This document shows positions 46,391 to 57,149 of a stretch of DNA of 64,000 nucleotides, in pieces. The DNA lies in the NCBI GenBank assembly GCA_003508835.1, contig PUFA01000068.1, positions 8,069,501 through 8,133,500 on the forward strand. Direction: 5' to 3'. Source of the stretch: Eonycteris spelaea (lineage: Eukaryota > Chordata > Mammalia > Chiroptera > Pteropodidae). A program made the translations under genes and the position numbers. Each line of letters begins with the position of its first letter. Positions within the stretch are counted from its first letter, which is position 1. Under the pieces are notes generated by a model. The model had not been told where the DNA came from, did not search any database, and saw only the letters and a list, made by a program, of their open reading frames with translations.

Positions 46391-46411
46391 TTAAGACATG
46401 AAGGATTTGTG

Positions 46412-46443
46412 GTGGTGATGATGGTGATGATGATGATGATGGT
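46412..46443. repeat. (GAT)n-type simple repeat
   Basis: Short run of GGT/GAT triplets. Confidence 0.85.
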
Positions 46444-46799
46444 GAGCTCAAATGGAAAATAACAGCCCCTGTTTTACAGTGTTGATGGGGCAATATTAGT
46501 GAGAAATGCAAAAATAAGGAAAAATATTTGCTCCAGCTCCACCTTAGGGTTGACTCTACTCTGCTTTTTCTCCTTTGGGCATACATTTCTCTCTATAAAT
46601 TTACTGTGAGGAGAAATGTCAGGTCAAGGAAGATTCAGATATGTCTCTTAGCCAACTGGCATAAAAATAACATCTTAGAATCACTCTAATTTTATTCCAC
46701 ATCTGCATGACTTTTGACTTTTAACTATGATATGTATACTGTTTCTTCTGAGACTTGGGAATTCAATGGCAGCACTAAACTTTTGAACATGTCTCTTTC

Positions 46800-46965
46800 T
46801 ACCCTTAATTCTCAAACTTTATTGTGTATGCAAGTTACTTGGAGATCTTGTTAAAAAGTAGGTTCTGATTCACTAGGTCCAGGAGAGAGTCTGGGAGTCT
46901 GCATTTATAACAAGCTCCCAGACATTGTTGGTCCATGGCCCATACACCAAGTAGCAGAGCTGTAG
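46800..46965 (+). mobile_element. MER5A-like hAT-Charlie relic
   Basis: It has 'attctcaaactttattgtgt', 'ttacttggagatcttgttaa', 'ggttctgattcactaggtcc' and 'ctgcatttataacaagctcc' in MER5A order. The 3' terminus is decayed, so no target duplication can be read. Confidence 0.8.
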
Positions 46966-47089
46966 GTAGTTCCTACCAAGACCTTCTAGACCAAGTCACT
47001 TCATGCTTTCAAAACTTCCACAAAGGAAATGTTGTTAGACCCTTCTTTGAAAGTTACTTTAGCTTCAGTTCCAATCTCTTGAGACCATA

Positions 47090-47315
47090 AATGGAGCCTT
47101 GGAAGAAGCACTGGACTAAGAGGCAGGAGGCCTAGCCTAATTTCTATTTCTGCCTCCCCTCCTCACAAGCCTGTGATCTTGAGAAAAAAACAACCTGTCC
47201 ATTTGTTTCTGTGGTTCCCAAATATAAGCCCTTTATGTTTCTCACAAGGCATTGTGAAAGTTAAATGAGATATTATATGTGAAAGCACTTTGTAAAATAA
47301 AAAGTATAGCACACA
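47090..47315 (+). repeat. MIR SINE relic, sense
   Basis: It has 'aagcactggactaagaggca', 'caagcctgtgatcttgagaa' and 'gtgaaagttaaatgagatat'. Confidence 0.8.
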
Positions 47316-47464
47316 AAAAAGAGATTATTGCCAAGCTTACAATTAGCTAAGGATTTGCATGTTCTGCTTCTTCATCAGCCCCTGAACTAGAAACCTAGGG
47401 CACAAACTTATTTTCCTCCTTTCTCACACTCCATCCACTCACAAACTCAGACATCTCAGGATTG

Positions 47465-47865
47465 GTCAGGGTTAAGTGGTAGAATGAAGAATTCACTCTA
47501 GCTAGTTTAAGCAGAAAGCCATGTGTTATACAGGGGTCGGCAAACTACAAGCCATGGGCCAAATCTGGCCCACTGCCTGCTTTTGCAAATAAAGTTTTAT
47601 TGGAATGTGGTCCCACTCGTTTATGTATTGTCTAAGGCTGCTTTCCTCCTGCAATGGCAGAGTTGAATAGTTACAACAGAGACCATTGGCTCACAAAGCC
47701 TAAAATTCTTACTACCTGGTCCCTTACAGAAAAAGTTTGCTGATCTCTGGATTATAGGATTAATGAGAGCTGCAGAGACTGAGGCTAGGCTGAGCTTCCA
47801 GGACTAACCATCAAAGCCACACAGCAGAACCAAGCTTCCAAGAGAGCTGCTGCCCCGCTGTCATT
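47465..47865. repeat. Possible ancient interspersed repeat split by a hAT insertion
   Basis: 'attcactctagctagtttaa' before the hAT element and 'gagactgaggctaggctgag' after it look like two halves of one older repeat whose name I cannot give. Confidence 0.4.
47531..47749 (+). mobile_element. Non-autonomous hAT-Charlie element, second family (copy 1)
   Basis: It starts 'caggggtcggcaaactacaa' and ends 'aaaaagtttgctgatctctg', with inverted termini over 219 bp. Internal 'aataaagttttattggaatg' and 'acaacagagaccattggctc' are shared with copies at 51589-52150 and 59217-59437. Flanks share TTATA (from gtgttata / gattatag), a decayed 8-bp duplication. There is no coding capacity. Confidence 0.88.
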
Positions 47866-49365
47866 AGGAAGCAGTGGAAATAGAAAGTTGCCTAACACAG
47901 TGGGAAACCACAACTGCACATGCTGGTTCTAGACCAGTGCCGCTTTGCTCTGACATAACTTCCGTTTCACTTGGACCTGCACTGTGGCCACACACAAAAT
48001 CAGATGCCTCCATGACTGTCCTTGACAGCAAATACAGTAGGAGCCCAGCTGCACAACCTTCCACCTTGCATGGATGCATCTCAATGAAGGAACCTAAATC
48101 ACATCTAGACTTCAACCGTAAAGCAGTCTGGGAAATAGTTTTTAGCTTTCCAGGCTCTACATTATAGGAAGACATGGTACAAAGAGATTGAAACAGATGT
48201 TGAGCAAACCAGTATCAACCACAATCCTCAATCAGAAGCAAGTTCTGTTTGGGCTTCATTCCATTCCAAAAAATAAAATAGTTTTCTACATTCCCAAATG
48301 GGGTCATGGCATAATGATTACAAAATTGTTTGGGGACCTTTTCCTAAAGCACCTGCAGGGGTCCTATAAAATCAAAACTTTATAAGTTCAAGGAATTGTT
48401 TATTGAGAACTGAACCCACACTATGGAAGTACCCAGAACTCACTGAGAGATCACTTAAGCACGAATATGTTGGTGCAATTATAAATAACTCAAGGACCAG
48501 CCCACCCACAGTGAGGAGCCCATGAACCCCTCAGGGAGAAGCCACACTCATACCCAGTGACTCCATCTCTAACCTGTTGAGCGACTTGGAAAAGCTGTTC
48601 CTTTTCCATTAGCCTTATCTCCCTGAACTGGATGTTTACTGAGGTCCTTTTTGACTGTAAAAGTCTGTGATTCTCAAAACATTTTAGTTCCCTAGAAATG
48701 ACAATGGGATTAGAAAGCATGTTGAACTGAAGCAGGTATTGTAAAAGTCCAGGATTTCATTAGCCCAAGGCAGGGGAAGAGGAGGCCTGGAGTTGCAGCA
48801 CCATGTGAGAGCCAGACTTTGTGTACCAGATTAGTAAACAGACCTGTCTCCTGGAGATTATCTGCTTAATTCCTGCGTCCAGAGCAGCCATTTCTGAGGA
48901 AGCGCTGACCTGTCACCCTCGCCTGAGGGTTTAGCCACCCCCTCCCAATGCTTCAGTCCCCCTCTGTCTTCCCTCAATTTCATTTTGACAACTGAAAAGA
49001 TGACAGTGACAAGATGGGTACAGCCCAGGAAGATAAAAACAATGTGAAATGCAGAGATTGGGAGCTTATCAGCCAAATAGGACATGGGATATAAAAAGTA
49101 ATCAACCTAAAGCTCTTATCAAAATCTCTCCCAGGGAAAGGTTTTAAAATCCTGTCATTGCTCAAGGAAAAATTATCGGATCATTATAATGGAATTTCAT
49201 TCGCTGTGCATTCTGTTCTCAGAGAATGCACACATTCGCGCTAGAGGCTACAGGTAGTTCATGTCTTAAGAATGCCGTCTGGGAATTGTAGGCATTCTTT
49301 AAAAATAAGACATAAATGATATACATACATACAGATAAGCCTGTCAAGCCCACTATCATTACAAT
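47866..49365. other. Unassigned, repeat-poor stretch
   Basis: About 1.5 kb with no named repeat. Antiparallel open frames over the same bases (103 codons minus, 97 codons plus, 47864-48175) have no domain and argue against each other. Confidence 0.42.
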
Positions 49366-49369
49366 AATT

Positions 49370-49535
49370 ATTATACTTCTATAGTGTTCCTAAACTTTAT
49401 GCTAGATTGTCATATATGTTGTTTTGTTTATTCCCTCAATAATTCTATCTTGCTTCATATTACCATCTCCATTTTACAGATTAGGAAACTGAGACTCAGA
49501 GCAATTGTCCAAAATCACACAAAGAAAAGTATTAG
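49370..49535 (-). repeat. MIR SINE relic, antisense
   Basis: It has 'ccattttacagattaggaaa', 'ctgagactcagagcaattgt' and 'ccaaaatcacacaaagaaaa'. Confidence 0.88.
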
Positions 49536-51330
49536 AGCCAAGATTCACATCTCACTTAATGCTCCTCCAAAGCCTATTAGACACTTAGGTAAATCAAAAC
49601 CTTTCAGAGGTTCCCTTCTAGCTTTGGAATAAAATTCAAGCTCTACCACCCCAATTGTTGCAAGGAAGTGTAGTATTAGGAAACTTCTGACTGAATATCA
49701 GTTCTATGAAAGGAAGAGGGAGAGGCCCAGGGTGAACCCTGAGAGCACAGAAGAGGAAAGGACCAGCCAGGATATCAGAAACAGCACCATCAGCTATAGA
49801 CCCCTCCCCCCCACACACACCACCACCACCACCATTTGCTCTTCCTATCTTCCCCACCTTCAAAATATTGCTGAATAGTGGCGTGATTTGGAATATAGTA
49901 TCTGCTTTATAAATTCAGCTGTTTGCCCCTGTAGGCCAGTCTGTCTCTTTTAATTTTTCAAAGCATACCTGATACAGTGTGTTCAAAATAATGTTGTATT
50001 TGAGGAAAGCCTGTTTAAAATTTTCCTAACTACCTGTCAGCAAACCTATCTGAGCACTTTACTAGAAAGAGCAGGGAATAGGGCAGCATCCTGGAGCCAG
50101 AAGATACTTGGGGGAGCATTTGGACTAGCCCACTCCATAAAAACAAAGACACTGAGGACTGGTGAATAGATGAGACCATATGCGTCTACCAGCAAGTCCA
50201 TGGCAGGGGTGCCCGATGCCCATTCCAAGAACACCTTTTGCCTGGCCACTGCTTATAAATTGCTTATTGTCTAGAGAAAGCTTTACTCAGGCAACCTTGA
50301 GACCAAAAGAAGGAATAGGGAGATGGTAGTTGGGCACTGGTATGAAAAAATACTTGTAATGTTAAAGGACTAAAAGTAAATTTCAAATTGTACTAAAAAA
50401 ACAAAAAAAACAAAACAAACAAAACAAAAAACAAAAACAAACAAACAAAAAAAACACCAACCCAGAGCTCAGTTATATTTTCTAAAAAATTTACCAAAAC
50501 AACTTAAAAGACATTATGCCAACATGTTTATAGTAATTGTTTTAGAAAGGTAAAATCATGGATGAATTTTCCTGTTTAGTAACACTTCTCTATACTTTTC
50601 AGATATTCTGCAATTAATATATACTAATTTTATAACCAGAAAAAAATTAATGCTCCCCAAAATATAGTAATGGAGGCTATTGGAAAGGGTAATCTCTTGT
50701 GAGATCTGAGCCCTCCTCAGGTAAACTTATGAGTGCTCCAGAGAAGATAATCCCTGCCTTCTGTTCAGGAGGCAAAAAGTCTGAATTCTGTCCTGTCACA
50801 GTGTGAAGCTTAAGTAAGCCACCACCTTCTCCGGGCACTTTCTTCCAATCTGCAGAATGAAGAAGCTGAATCCTCTGAGCTCCAAGGCCCTTCCTCATTC
50901 TGTAATCCTGTGGGATCTTTCCACAGGATCTGTACAGTGCCCTAAAAAAGTGAGCTACGGTCAGTCTCCAGGCATTGAACCTTGGTGAGCACAGGAGCTT
51001 CTCAAATGTGTCCTTTGGTGTTTTGGATGCAGGCCAGTCAGCTAGGAAACATAACCGTGGAATGCAGCAGTTGAAGGGGTCATCATTCTGGGGGTAGATA
51101 CGATTGTTTTAGCTCAGTGGACTGTAGAGTAAGAAAGCTCAAGAAGGGGCCTGGAACCCCACCCTCAGAGAGCAACAGTCCCAGGCTCCTTGCCTGGCTG
51201 AGCCCCACGTACAGTGGAGACCATTACCATACTCTTTTTACACATGGGGAGACTCTAGCCCTGCAGGCCCTAGACTTTATTCTGAGTCCTGGAAGACTAT
51301 GATTTCATTTCAGAAAATACATGGAATTAT
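49536..51330. other. Unassigned stretch with simple repeats
   Basis: A C-run then CAC triplets lie at 49803-49834, and an (AAAC)n-type block at 50395-50456. No named repeat or gene was recognised in the remainder. Confidence 0.42.
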
Positions 51331-51334
51331 CAAA

Positions 51335-51588
51335 TAAAATGTTTCTCAATCCACTCATAGCTCAGGTATTGTCTTCCTCCAACAAAGCCTCCCCGTTCTT
51401 ACCCAGCCACTCTAAGGTTACGCCGTGCAGCCTTCCACGGAACCCCTCAACGTCTTGAGTTTAACGTGGCTGTGAACAAACCATCCTGTGTAGAATTGTT
51501 TAATTGTGTGTCTCCGTCATCAGAGTGTGCAGTTCCTCAGGCAGGGTCAGACTTAACTCACTCACCATAGTACCTAATCAGTGTAGAT
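51335..51588 (+). repeat. L2 LINE 3' end, sense, first part of a split copy
   Basis: It has 'aatccactcatagctcaggt', 'ttaattgtgtgtctccgtca' and 'cagttcctcaggcagggtca', reaching 'catagtacctaatcagtg'. The remaining terminal part resumes at 52528, after the inserted elements. Confidence 0.82.
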
Positions 51589-52150
51589 CAGGGATCAGCA
51601 ACGTATGGCTCACAGCCACATCTGGCCACTGCCTACTTTTTTTTTTTAATGTATTTATGTAAATTAGTTTCAAGTATATAGTACATTGGTTAGACATCTA
51701 TATAGTTCATAAAACGATCACTGCAGTTGTTCCTTCCCTCCCCTGGCCTTCCACCTAGCCATCGTATTAATGTTAACTGCATTCCTTATGCCGTGCTCCC
51801 CATCCCTGTGACCATCTACCAATTATTAATCTGTCCTTCTTTAACCCTTCACCCCATTCTCTCATCCCCCCAACCCCCCTCCCCTCTGTCCATCACCAAA
51901 TTGTCCACTATATTTATGAGACTGTTTTTGATTAGTTTGTTCTTTTTGGTCTTTAGATTCCACTACTGCCTGATTTTGTTAATAAAATTTTATTGGCACA
52001 CAGCTATACCCACTGGTTTTCATAGTGTCTATGGCTGCTTTTGCTCCACAGCAACAGAGTTGTACATTTGCAACAGTGACCATTTTGCATGTAAAGTTCC
52101 CAAATAGTATTTACTATCTAACTCTTTTAGGAAAAATTTGCCAACCCCCG
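51589..52150 (+). mobile_element. hAT-Charlie element, second family (copy 2), split by an L1
   Basis: The left part is 51589-51637 ('cagggatcagcaacgtatgg', 'agccacatctggccactgcc'). The right part is 51965-52150 ('aataaaattttattggcaca', 'ggaaaaatttgccaaccccc'). Without the L1 it is about 220-225 bp, like its relatives at 47531 and 59217. Confidence 0.9.
51637..51964 (-). mobile_element. 5'-truncated L1 3' UTR insertion inside the hAT, minus strand
   Basis: An 11-nt T run at 51637-51647 is the poly(A) tail on the minus strand. It is followed by reversed L1 3' UTR sequence ('aaattagtttcaagtatata', 'ttggtctttagattccacta'). Short imperfect duplications of the hAT target flank it (51629-51639 actgcctactt; 51965-51975 actgcctgatt). 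These are the marks of target-primed reverse transcription. The 126-codon plus frame at 51727-52107 spans the junction and is accidental. Confidence 0.9.
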
Positions 52151-52152
52151 AT

Positions 52153-52527
52153 ATATTAGTTTGCTAGGGTTGCCATAACAAAGAACCACAGACTAGGTGG
52201 CTTAAACAACAGAAATTTATTTCCTGCTTGTTCTCGAGGCTGGAGGTCTGAGATGAAGGTGTTGGCAGGGCTGGTTTCTTCAGAAGCCCCTCTCCTTACT
52301 TGTAAATGGCCATCTTCTACCTGTGTCTTCCCATGGTCTTCCCTCTGTTGGTGACTATGAGCAACATCTTTTTATGAAGACATTATTCATATCATGTTAG
52401 GGCCACCCTAATAACCTCACTATGGCCTGATTGCCACCCCTATGCCCAAATGTAGTCATATTCTAAGGTACTGGAGGTTAGAACTTCAACATATAAATTT
52501 GGGAAAGACACAGTTCAGCCCACAACA
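52153..52527 (-). mobile_element. MLT1-type MaLR solo LTR, antisense
   Basis: It has 'attagtttgctagggttgcc', 'ggtggcttaaacaacagaaa', 'gttggcagggctggtttctt' and 'gggaaagacacagttcagcc', the familiar MLT1 LTR read on the complementary strand. No internal retroviral sequence is attached. It abuts the hAT element directly on its left. This is a dead ERVL-related relic. Confidence 0.88.
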
Positions 52528-52620
52528 CCTTGGTATAGAGCCTCAATAAATGCTGCATGAGCTGAGCTTTCTTGTCTGCAGTGCTGGGCACATATTTTGT
52601 GCTCAATAAGTGTTTTTTTC
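52528..52620 (+). repeat. L2 LINE end, second part of a split copy, plus a further L2-like end
   Basis: 'tatagagcctcaataaatgc' completes the L2 interrupted at 51588. 'ctgggcacatattttgtgct' followed by 'caataagtg' looks like another L2-like end. Confidence 0.75.
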
Positions 52621-53205
52621 TCCTCTTTGCCTCAACAGTAGTTCAAACAGCTTCCCTCAAGTTACAAAGGCTCATGAAGGCAATTTCTACAGAAATAAAA
52701 ATTAAAGATCTGCTTATTTTAGCATCTTTCCAACATTCATTCACTGGTTTCTGGTAGAGTCTTTCACACCCTCAGTTGTGTTCTTTAATAGGTTGGGGAG
52801 TTTCTGTGCTGTACATTTGCCAATCAAAAAAGCTCTCCTTGCGTTTTGAGTACTGACAACAGCAGTGTGGAAGCTGAAAAGAAAAGGCATGAAGCCACAG
52901 TGGAAATGCTATTCCAAGGGAGCCATGCCCAAACAACAACACAAAGGGTGTGATGTGATTTTTACACGTCTTCATTGTGAAATGCCAAACCCTGCAAGGA
53001 AAGTCAGTTGTCACTCCCCTCCCTGACATGTTCAGAGCACAGTTGCAAAGCACACATTTCCAAAGCTTGGCCCAGAAATTAAGCAAATGGGTTAGGAGGA
53101 CAAGATGCCACACTAAATCCCCAGCATAGGGTTGTTCATGCAGATGTGGCAAGCTCAGGCACCAGCAACAGCTCAGCAAGGGTTTTTTGACTCCATGATG
53201 TCTCC
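52621..53205. other. Unassigned stretch holding the longest open frame (172 codons, minus)
   Basis: The frame 52772-53290 on the minus strand has no recognisable domain, signal peptide or clear membrane pattern. Its first codons overlap an L2 end at 53210-53320. In 64 kb an open frame of this size can arise by chance. I see no evidence for a gene. Confidence 0.4.
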
Positions 53206-53209
53206 GACT

Positions 53210-53450
53210 TGCCTTGAGTAGAACTAACTCCTCTTGACTCGGTGCTTCCAAAGTCCCTATATCTCTAACGCCTAGAACATTATGGGTCAATATTTTTGGA
53301 ATGAATGATGCCAGGGCATCTTGAGCAAATCTTTGTTTTATCTGGCAGTATTTTGCATGTCCTAGATGTCAGTCCTTCCTTTAGAATGCGACTTCAACAA
53401 GGAAGGATGCTGGGATTTTTCTGTCTCCAGGACCTGGCACTGGAAAGAAA
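53210..53450 (+). repeat. L2 LINE 3' end scraps, sense
   Basis: 'cctatatctctaacgcctag' leads to 'tttttggaatgaatgatg'. A second piece ends in 'ctccaggacctggcactgg'. Both are short. Confidence 0.65.
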
Positions 53451-53599
53451 ATGACAAAATTTCTTTCCATTTCTAAACTTCTGTAATTTTATAATAGAAT
53501 CAAAGAGGAGGTATTGGAGAAAGACATGGGGTACTACCAAGTACATAGCATGTTTTCTTTGAAAGGTATAGCTGGGCTTAAACATACTGATAATATATG

Positions 53600-53965
53600 C
53601 CATTTATTGAATACCTACCTATGCCAGACACAGTGCTTGGCACTTTTATAAATATGCTACTGTTTGATTTTCTTAGTTACCCATTGAGTTTGGGACCACG
53701 ATCTTCTTATGGGAGGTCACATAGCTCAATACTTACGAACCTACATCTTGGAGTCAAATGGTTTGTGTTCAGTTTCTTAAATAGCTGAGTGGCTTTAGGT
53801 AACTCAGTTGGTCACCTTCTGCTTCAGTTTTCCCTCTGTTAAAATAAAAAGAATCAAATTTTCAGGATTATTGTAAGAAATGAATGAGATAATACGTGAT
53901 GTAAAACAAATGAGATAATACGTATATAAAAAGCTTTGTACATAGAGCTCAGTAAAATAGCTGCT
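53600..53965. repeat. MIR antisense (53600-53740) then MIR sense (53745-53965)
   Basis: The first has 'ctatgccagacacagtgctt'. The second has 'ggtttgtgttcagtttctta', 'ctgcttcagttttccctctg' and 'gtaagaaatgaatgagataa', with a duplicated 'aaatgagataatacgt' segment. Confidence 0.75.
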
Positions 53966-54484
53966 CTTATTATTATTAATAATTTTATAAATAATCAAGC
54001 TACATTTGGGCCCAGTCTTCCTGATCCCAGTGAGCTCATCCAATTATGCCTCAGTTGGCTTATTCGACTCTCAACCCTTTTAGAGAAGGAAATAAAAGAT
54101 ATAGGGAGTATTGCCAGCTCTCCTAAAAGAACATGGGAATACATGATTCCTCATTTATTCTTTTGGATGATGTGGATTTCTTTCCAATTATCAGTAAAGG
54201 AAGCTTTCTACAACACCAGATTATTTCTTCAAAAGTTACTCCACCTGAGAGAATTAAGATCTCAAGAAAAGATTTAGTATAGTTTTCTTTTGCAGACCAG
54301 TGCATACTCAAGAGACAAGGAGGCAATAGTGGTTTATAATCAGGGTGACCATGAGACCTTGTTTGCCCAGGATAGTCCCAGTTTACTCCAGTTGCCCCAG
54401 TATTAATAGCACTCTTATTTTCAAAATCATCCCAATTAGGGTGATAAATTATATATCCTCCCAATTATATTAGAATATGCAAAG

Positions 54485-54685
54485 GTTTTAAAATCATGGA
54501 GATCTGAATTCAAATCAAATCTTAATTCCACAACTTACTAGCTGCACTCTATGTTAATTTACTTGACCTCTCTGAGCTTCACATTCTCTTTCTGTAAAAT
54601 GAGGACAACACTCAGGAAACAAGCTAAGTATGGAAAGCACCTGCATGTAGTAGATGTTTCATAAAGTGAATTCTCTTTCCCTTAC
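54485..54685 (+). repeat. MIR SINE relic, sense
   Basis: It has 'ttccacaacttactagctgc', 'gacctctctgagcttcacat' and 'ttctgtaaaatgaggacaac'. Confidence 0.85.
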
Positions 54686-54769
54686 TCTTCTTCCCCAGCA
54701 CTGTATAAGTCAGAAGAATATGAATGATTATTTTGTAGTTCTCCAAGCAACTCATTTAGTTATATACTC

Positions 54770-55295
54770 ATTTAATCAATCAACTCAGCATATACAAATG
54801 GAGAACATTTGATAAAGGTGGTACTAGCATTTCCACAAATAGCTCTAATACAAGGCAGCTTATAGTAAGCCCTAGAGAGAAAAAAACAAGATAATATGGG
54901 TTTTTGAGCAGGGATTGGTCACTCCAGTTGGGCATTCAGGCTTTCTCAAGAAAATATCATTCAAGAGAGAATCTCAAATGGTGGGTAGGATTTCAATAGA
55001 CATAGTTAAGTAAGAACATTTCAAGCAAAGAAAAGTGCCTGAAGACAGTAAAGTATGGAGAGGCATTCAAGGAATGGTGTAGTAGTCCAATTTAAGTGAA
55101 GCTTTGGAAAAACTGGGAGCATACTGTGGAAGACCTTGAAAACTGAAATAAGCAATGGGGAGCCACTGAAGGTCTGTGATGGAGAGGGCAGTGTTACCAC
55201 TGCTGAGCTTTAGGAATAGTTCTCTGGCTGCTGTTGAGTAGAGTTGATTGCAAATAATAGGGAGGCAGGATGTGGGGTCCTTTGTTAAGAGGCTC
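54770..55295 (-). repeat. L2 LINE fragment, antisense
   Basis: It has 'gcaaagaaaagtgcctgaag', 'tgtggaagaccttgaaaact' and 'gagccactgaaggtctgtga' in reversed L2 order. The 100-codon minus frame at 55067-55369 is the sense reading of this relic and is broken. Confidence 0.75.
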
Positions 55296-56208
55296 TTGTA
55301 AGAGCATTGTTTAGTCAACTTTATAATCAAGAATCCAGTTCTGCTGGCTCCCATTACCTCTTGACCCATAGATCAAAGAATTTGTCTCTGTAAACAGAAT
55401 TATATATACCAATCTCTCCCTTTCCTAACCATCCATCTTAAGTAGAAATTAAATAGTGTTTAATTGTTCTATTTCTCTTCATAAAGTCAAGTTGATTGCT
55501 AGACAACTGGTCACAAGAGAAGCTTTGAAGAGCTCACTTGTCTCTTCATAATCAAGTATTTCATATGATAGATGACATTACCTCCCATTACTTTAAGGAA
55601 ATTCCTCTCATTTTTCACATCTCTTTCTCTCTCTATCCTTCTAGTCCTTATAGTGACTTCATCTCTAAAAGGCTGATCCAAAAATGCTGACCTGCGGTGC
55701 TCTCAAACTTTTTCCCTGTGAGTAGTTCCATTTTATAGTAACTCTTTGCCTAATTTCCTCCCAAAGCCGAGCCTAAAATTGTGGTTTCTGTGTAGGTCGT
55801 ATCTGGGAATGTGGTGTGAGGGAGCAAAGATGTAAAAGAAAGGATGTGATACTGAGTTAGTCACGACTAAAGCAACTGGTTCTCGGTCCTACCAGGACTT
55901 TCCCAGAAGCCTTATGAAATGTACCTCAGAATGAACTACCAAGGGATGAGAAAAAGAAACATTTATCGTTTGTGTCCTTTCCTCATTAATCGAGGATGGC
56001 CCCATAGCTGTTAACTCCCCTGAACTTCCTAATGGTATGTAAATATTAGTAGAGCAGGTTCTATAATGTATCTGAGATGCCCCAGGGAAGGAATGAAAGA
56101 TCCATGATATAAGGCCTAAGGCAAGCTGCTGTTCAATCATATCTGCACAAAGCTATTGAAGTTATATGGAATTGATCATCAAGAGCAATAACTGGAATAA
56201 GAAGCTGG
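55296..56208. other. Unassigned non-coding stretch
   Basis: No named repeat or gene recognised. Confidence 0.45.
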
Positions 56209-56216
56209 GCCTAGAG

Positions 56217-56428
56217 CAGGGGTCCCCAACCCCTGGGCCATGCCCGTACTGGTCTGTAGCCTGTTAGGAACCAGAATTCAAAGCAGGAGGTGAGTGTCTG
56301 GCGAGTGAGCGAAGCTTCACCTGCAGTTCCCCAGTACTAGCATCACCACCTCAGCTCCACCTTAGATGACACGCATTAGATTCTCATAGGAGCACCAGTC
56401 CCTGGTGCCAAAAAGTTGTGGACCACTG
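56217..56428 (-). mobile_element. Non-autonomous hAT-Charlie (MER1-type) element with perfect 8-bp duplication
   Basis: It starts 'caggggtccccaacccctgg' and ends 'gttgtggaccactg', with complementary termini over 212 bp. It is flanked by identical 8-bp copies GCCTAGAG at 56209-56216 and 56429-56436, the hAT signature. Internal 'agcaggaggtgagtgtctgg' and 'acgcattagattctcatagg' are the complement of the 933-1156 copy, so the two lie in opposite orientation. Confidence 0.95.
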
Positions 56429-56934
56429 GCCTAGAGGATGTTGAAGTGAGGCAAAAGAGGCATCCAGCATGTACGTTTTGTTCAAGAATTAGCCACTTTA
56501 CCCTGTGCTGAGTGCACTGTGCCCATATCGGCAGAAGTCCTCTTTGATAGACAGAAATCCTAAAAAGTGAAACTCTAGTTATATATCTGGGAAAAAATAA
56601 GGATGTGAATTTCTAATCGATAATATCATAAGCAAAGTATGTTGCTTCAAGTTTTAACCTTCTTTATACAACACCATTAATATCTTTCCTGCCTTAGTAA
56701 GCACAGTAACCATCATTGGATCTTTCCTATGTATATTCATGATAATGCTCATATGCTAGATACCAAAGATTACAGCTTTTTCTTCTCTTTCCATATCAAT
56801 CACTCATTAATATCAACTAATCACGTCTTTCAGGTACCTTTTATTCTGTATGTGATTATAAAAATACAGGCCTTTATTAACTGCTCAGTGGAATCATAAA
56901 GAAATTCCTTAATTCTATTTTATGTTCCTTTTTA

Positions 56935-57065
56935 ATTCAGTTCTCTTCATCTGTAAAATGGGAATAACAATAACTATTATTTTATGGGACTTACATGAGG
57001 CTAAAATGAGATCTATGAAATAACATCTAACTTGGTGCTTGGCATATTGGAGTATTTAAGATTGG
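56935..57065 (+). repeat. MIR SINE fragment, sense
   Basis: It has 'ctcttcatctgtaaaatggg' and 'ctaacttggtgcttggcata'. Confidence 0.85.
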
Positions 57066-57149
57066 ATTTGAGCAAAAGTAACAGAAAAACTGAAAATTAT
57101 GGTGATTTAAATGTGATATAATAGACATTTTTTATTTTCTTTCTTTTAC

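Noticed and set aside
47864..48175. Overlapping 103- and 97-codon frames on opposite strands
   Set aside because: Mutually antisense frames over the same 300 bp without domains are typical of chance in GC-balanced DNA.
51727..52107. 126-codon plus-strand frame
   Set aside because: It crosses the L1-hAT junction and is antisense to the L1 3' UTR.
52772..53290. 172-codon minus-strand open frame, the longest in the window
   Set aside because: No recognisable domain, its start overlaps an L2 end, and no splice or promoter context supports it. A frame of this size can arise by chance in 64 kb of both strands.
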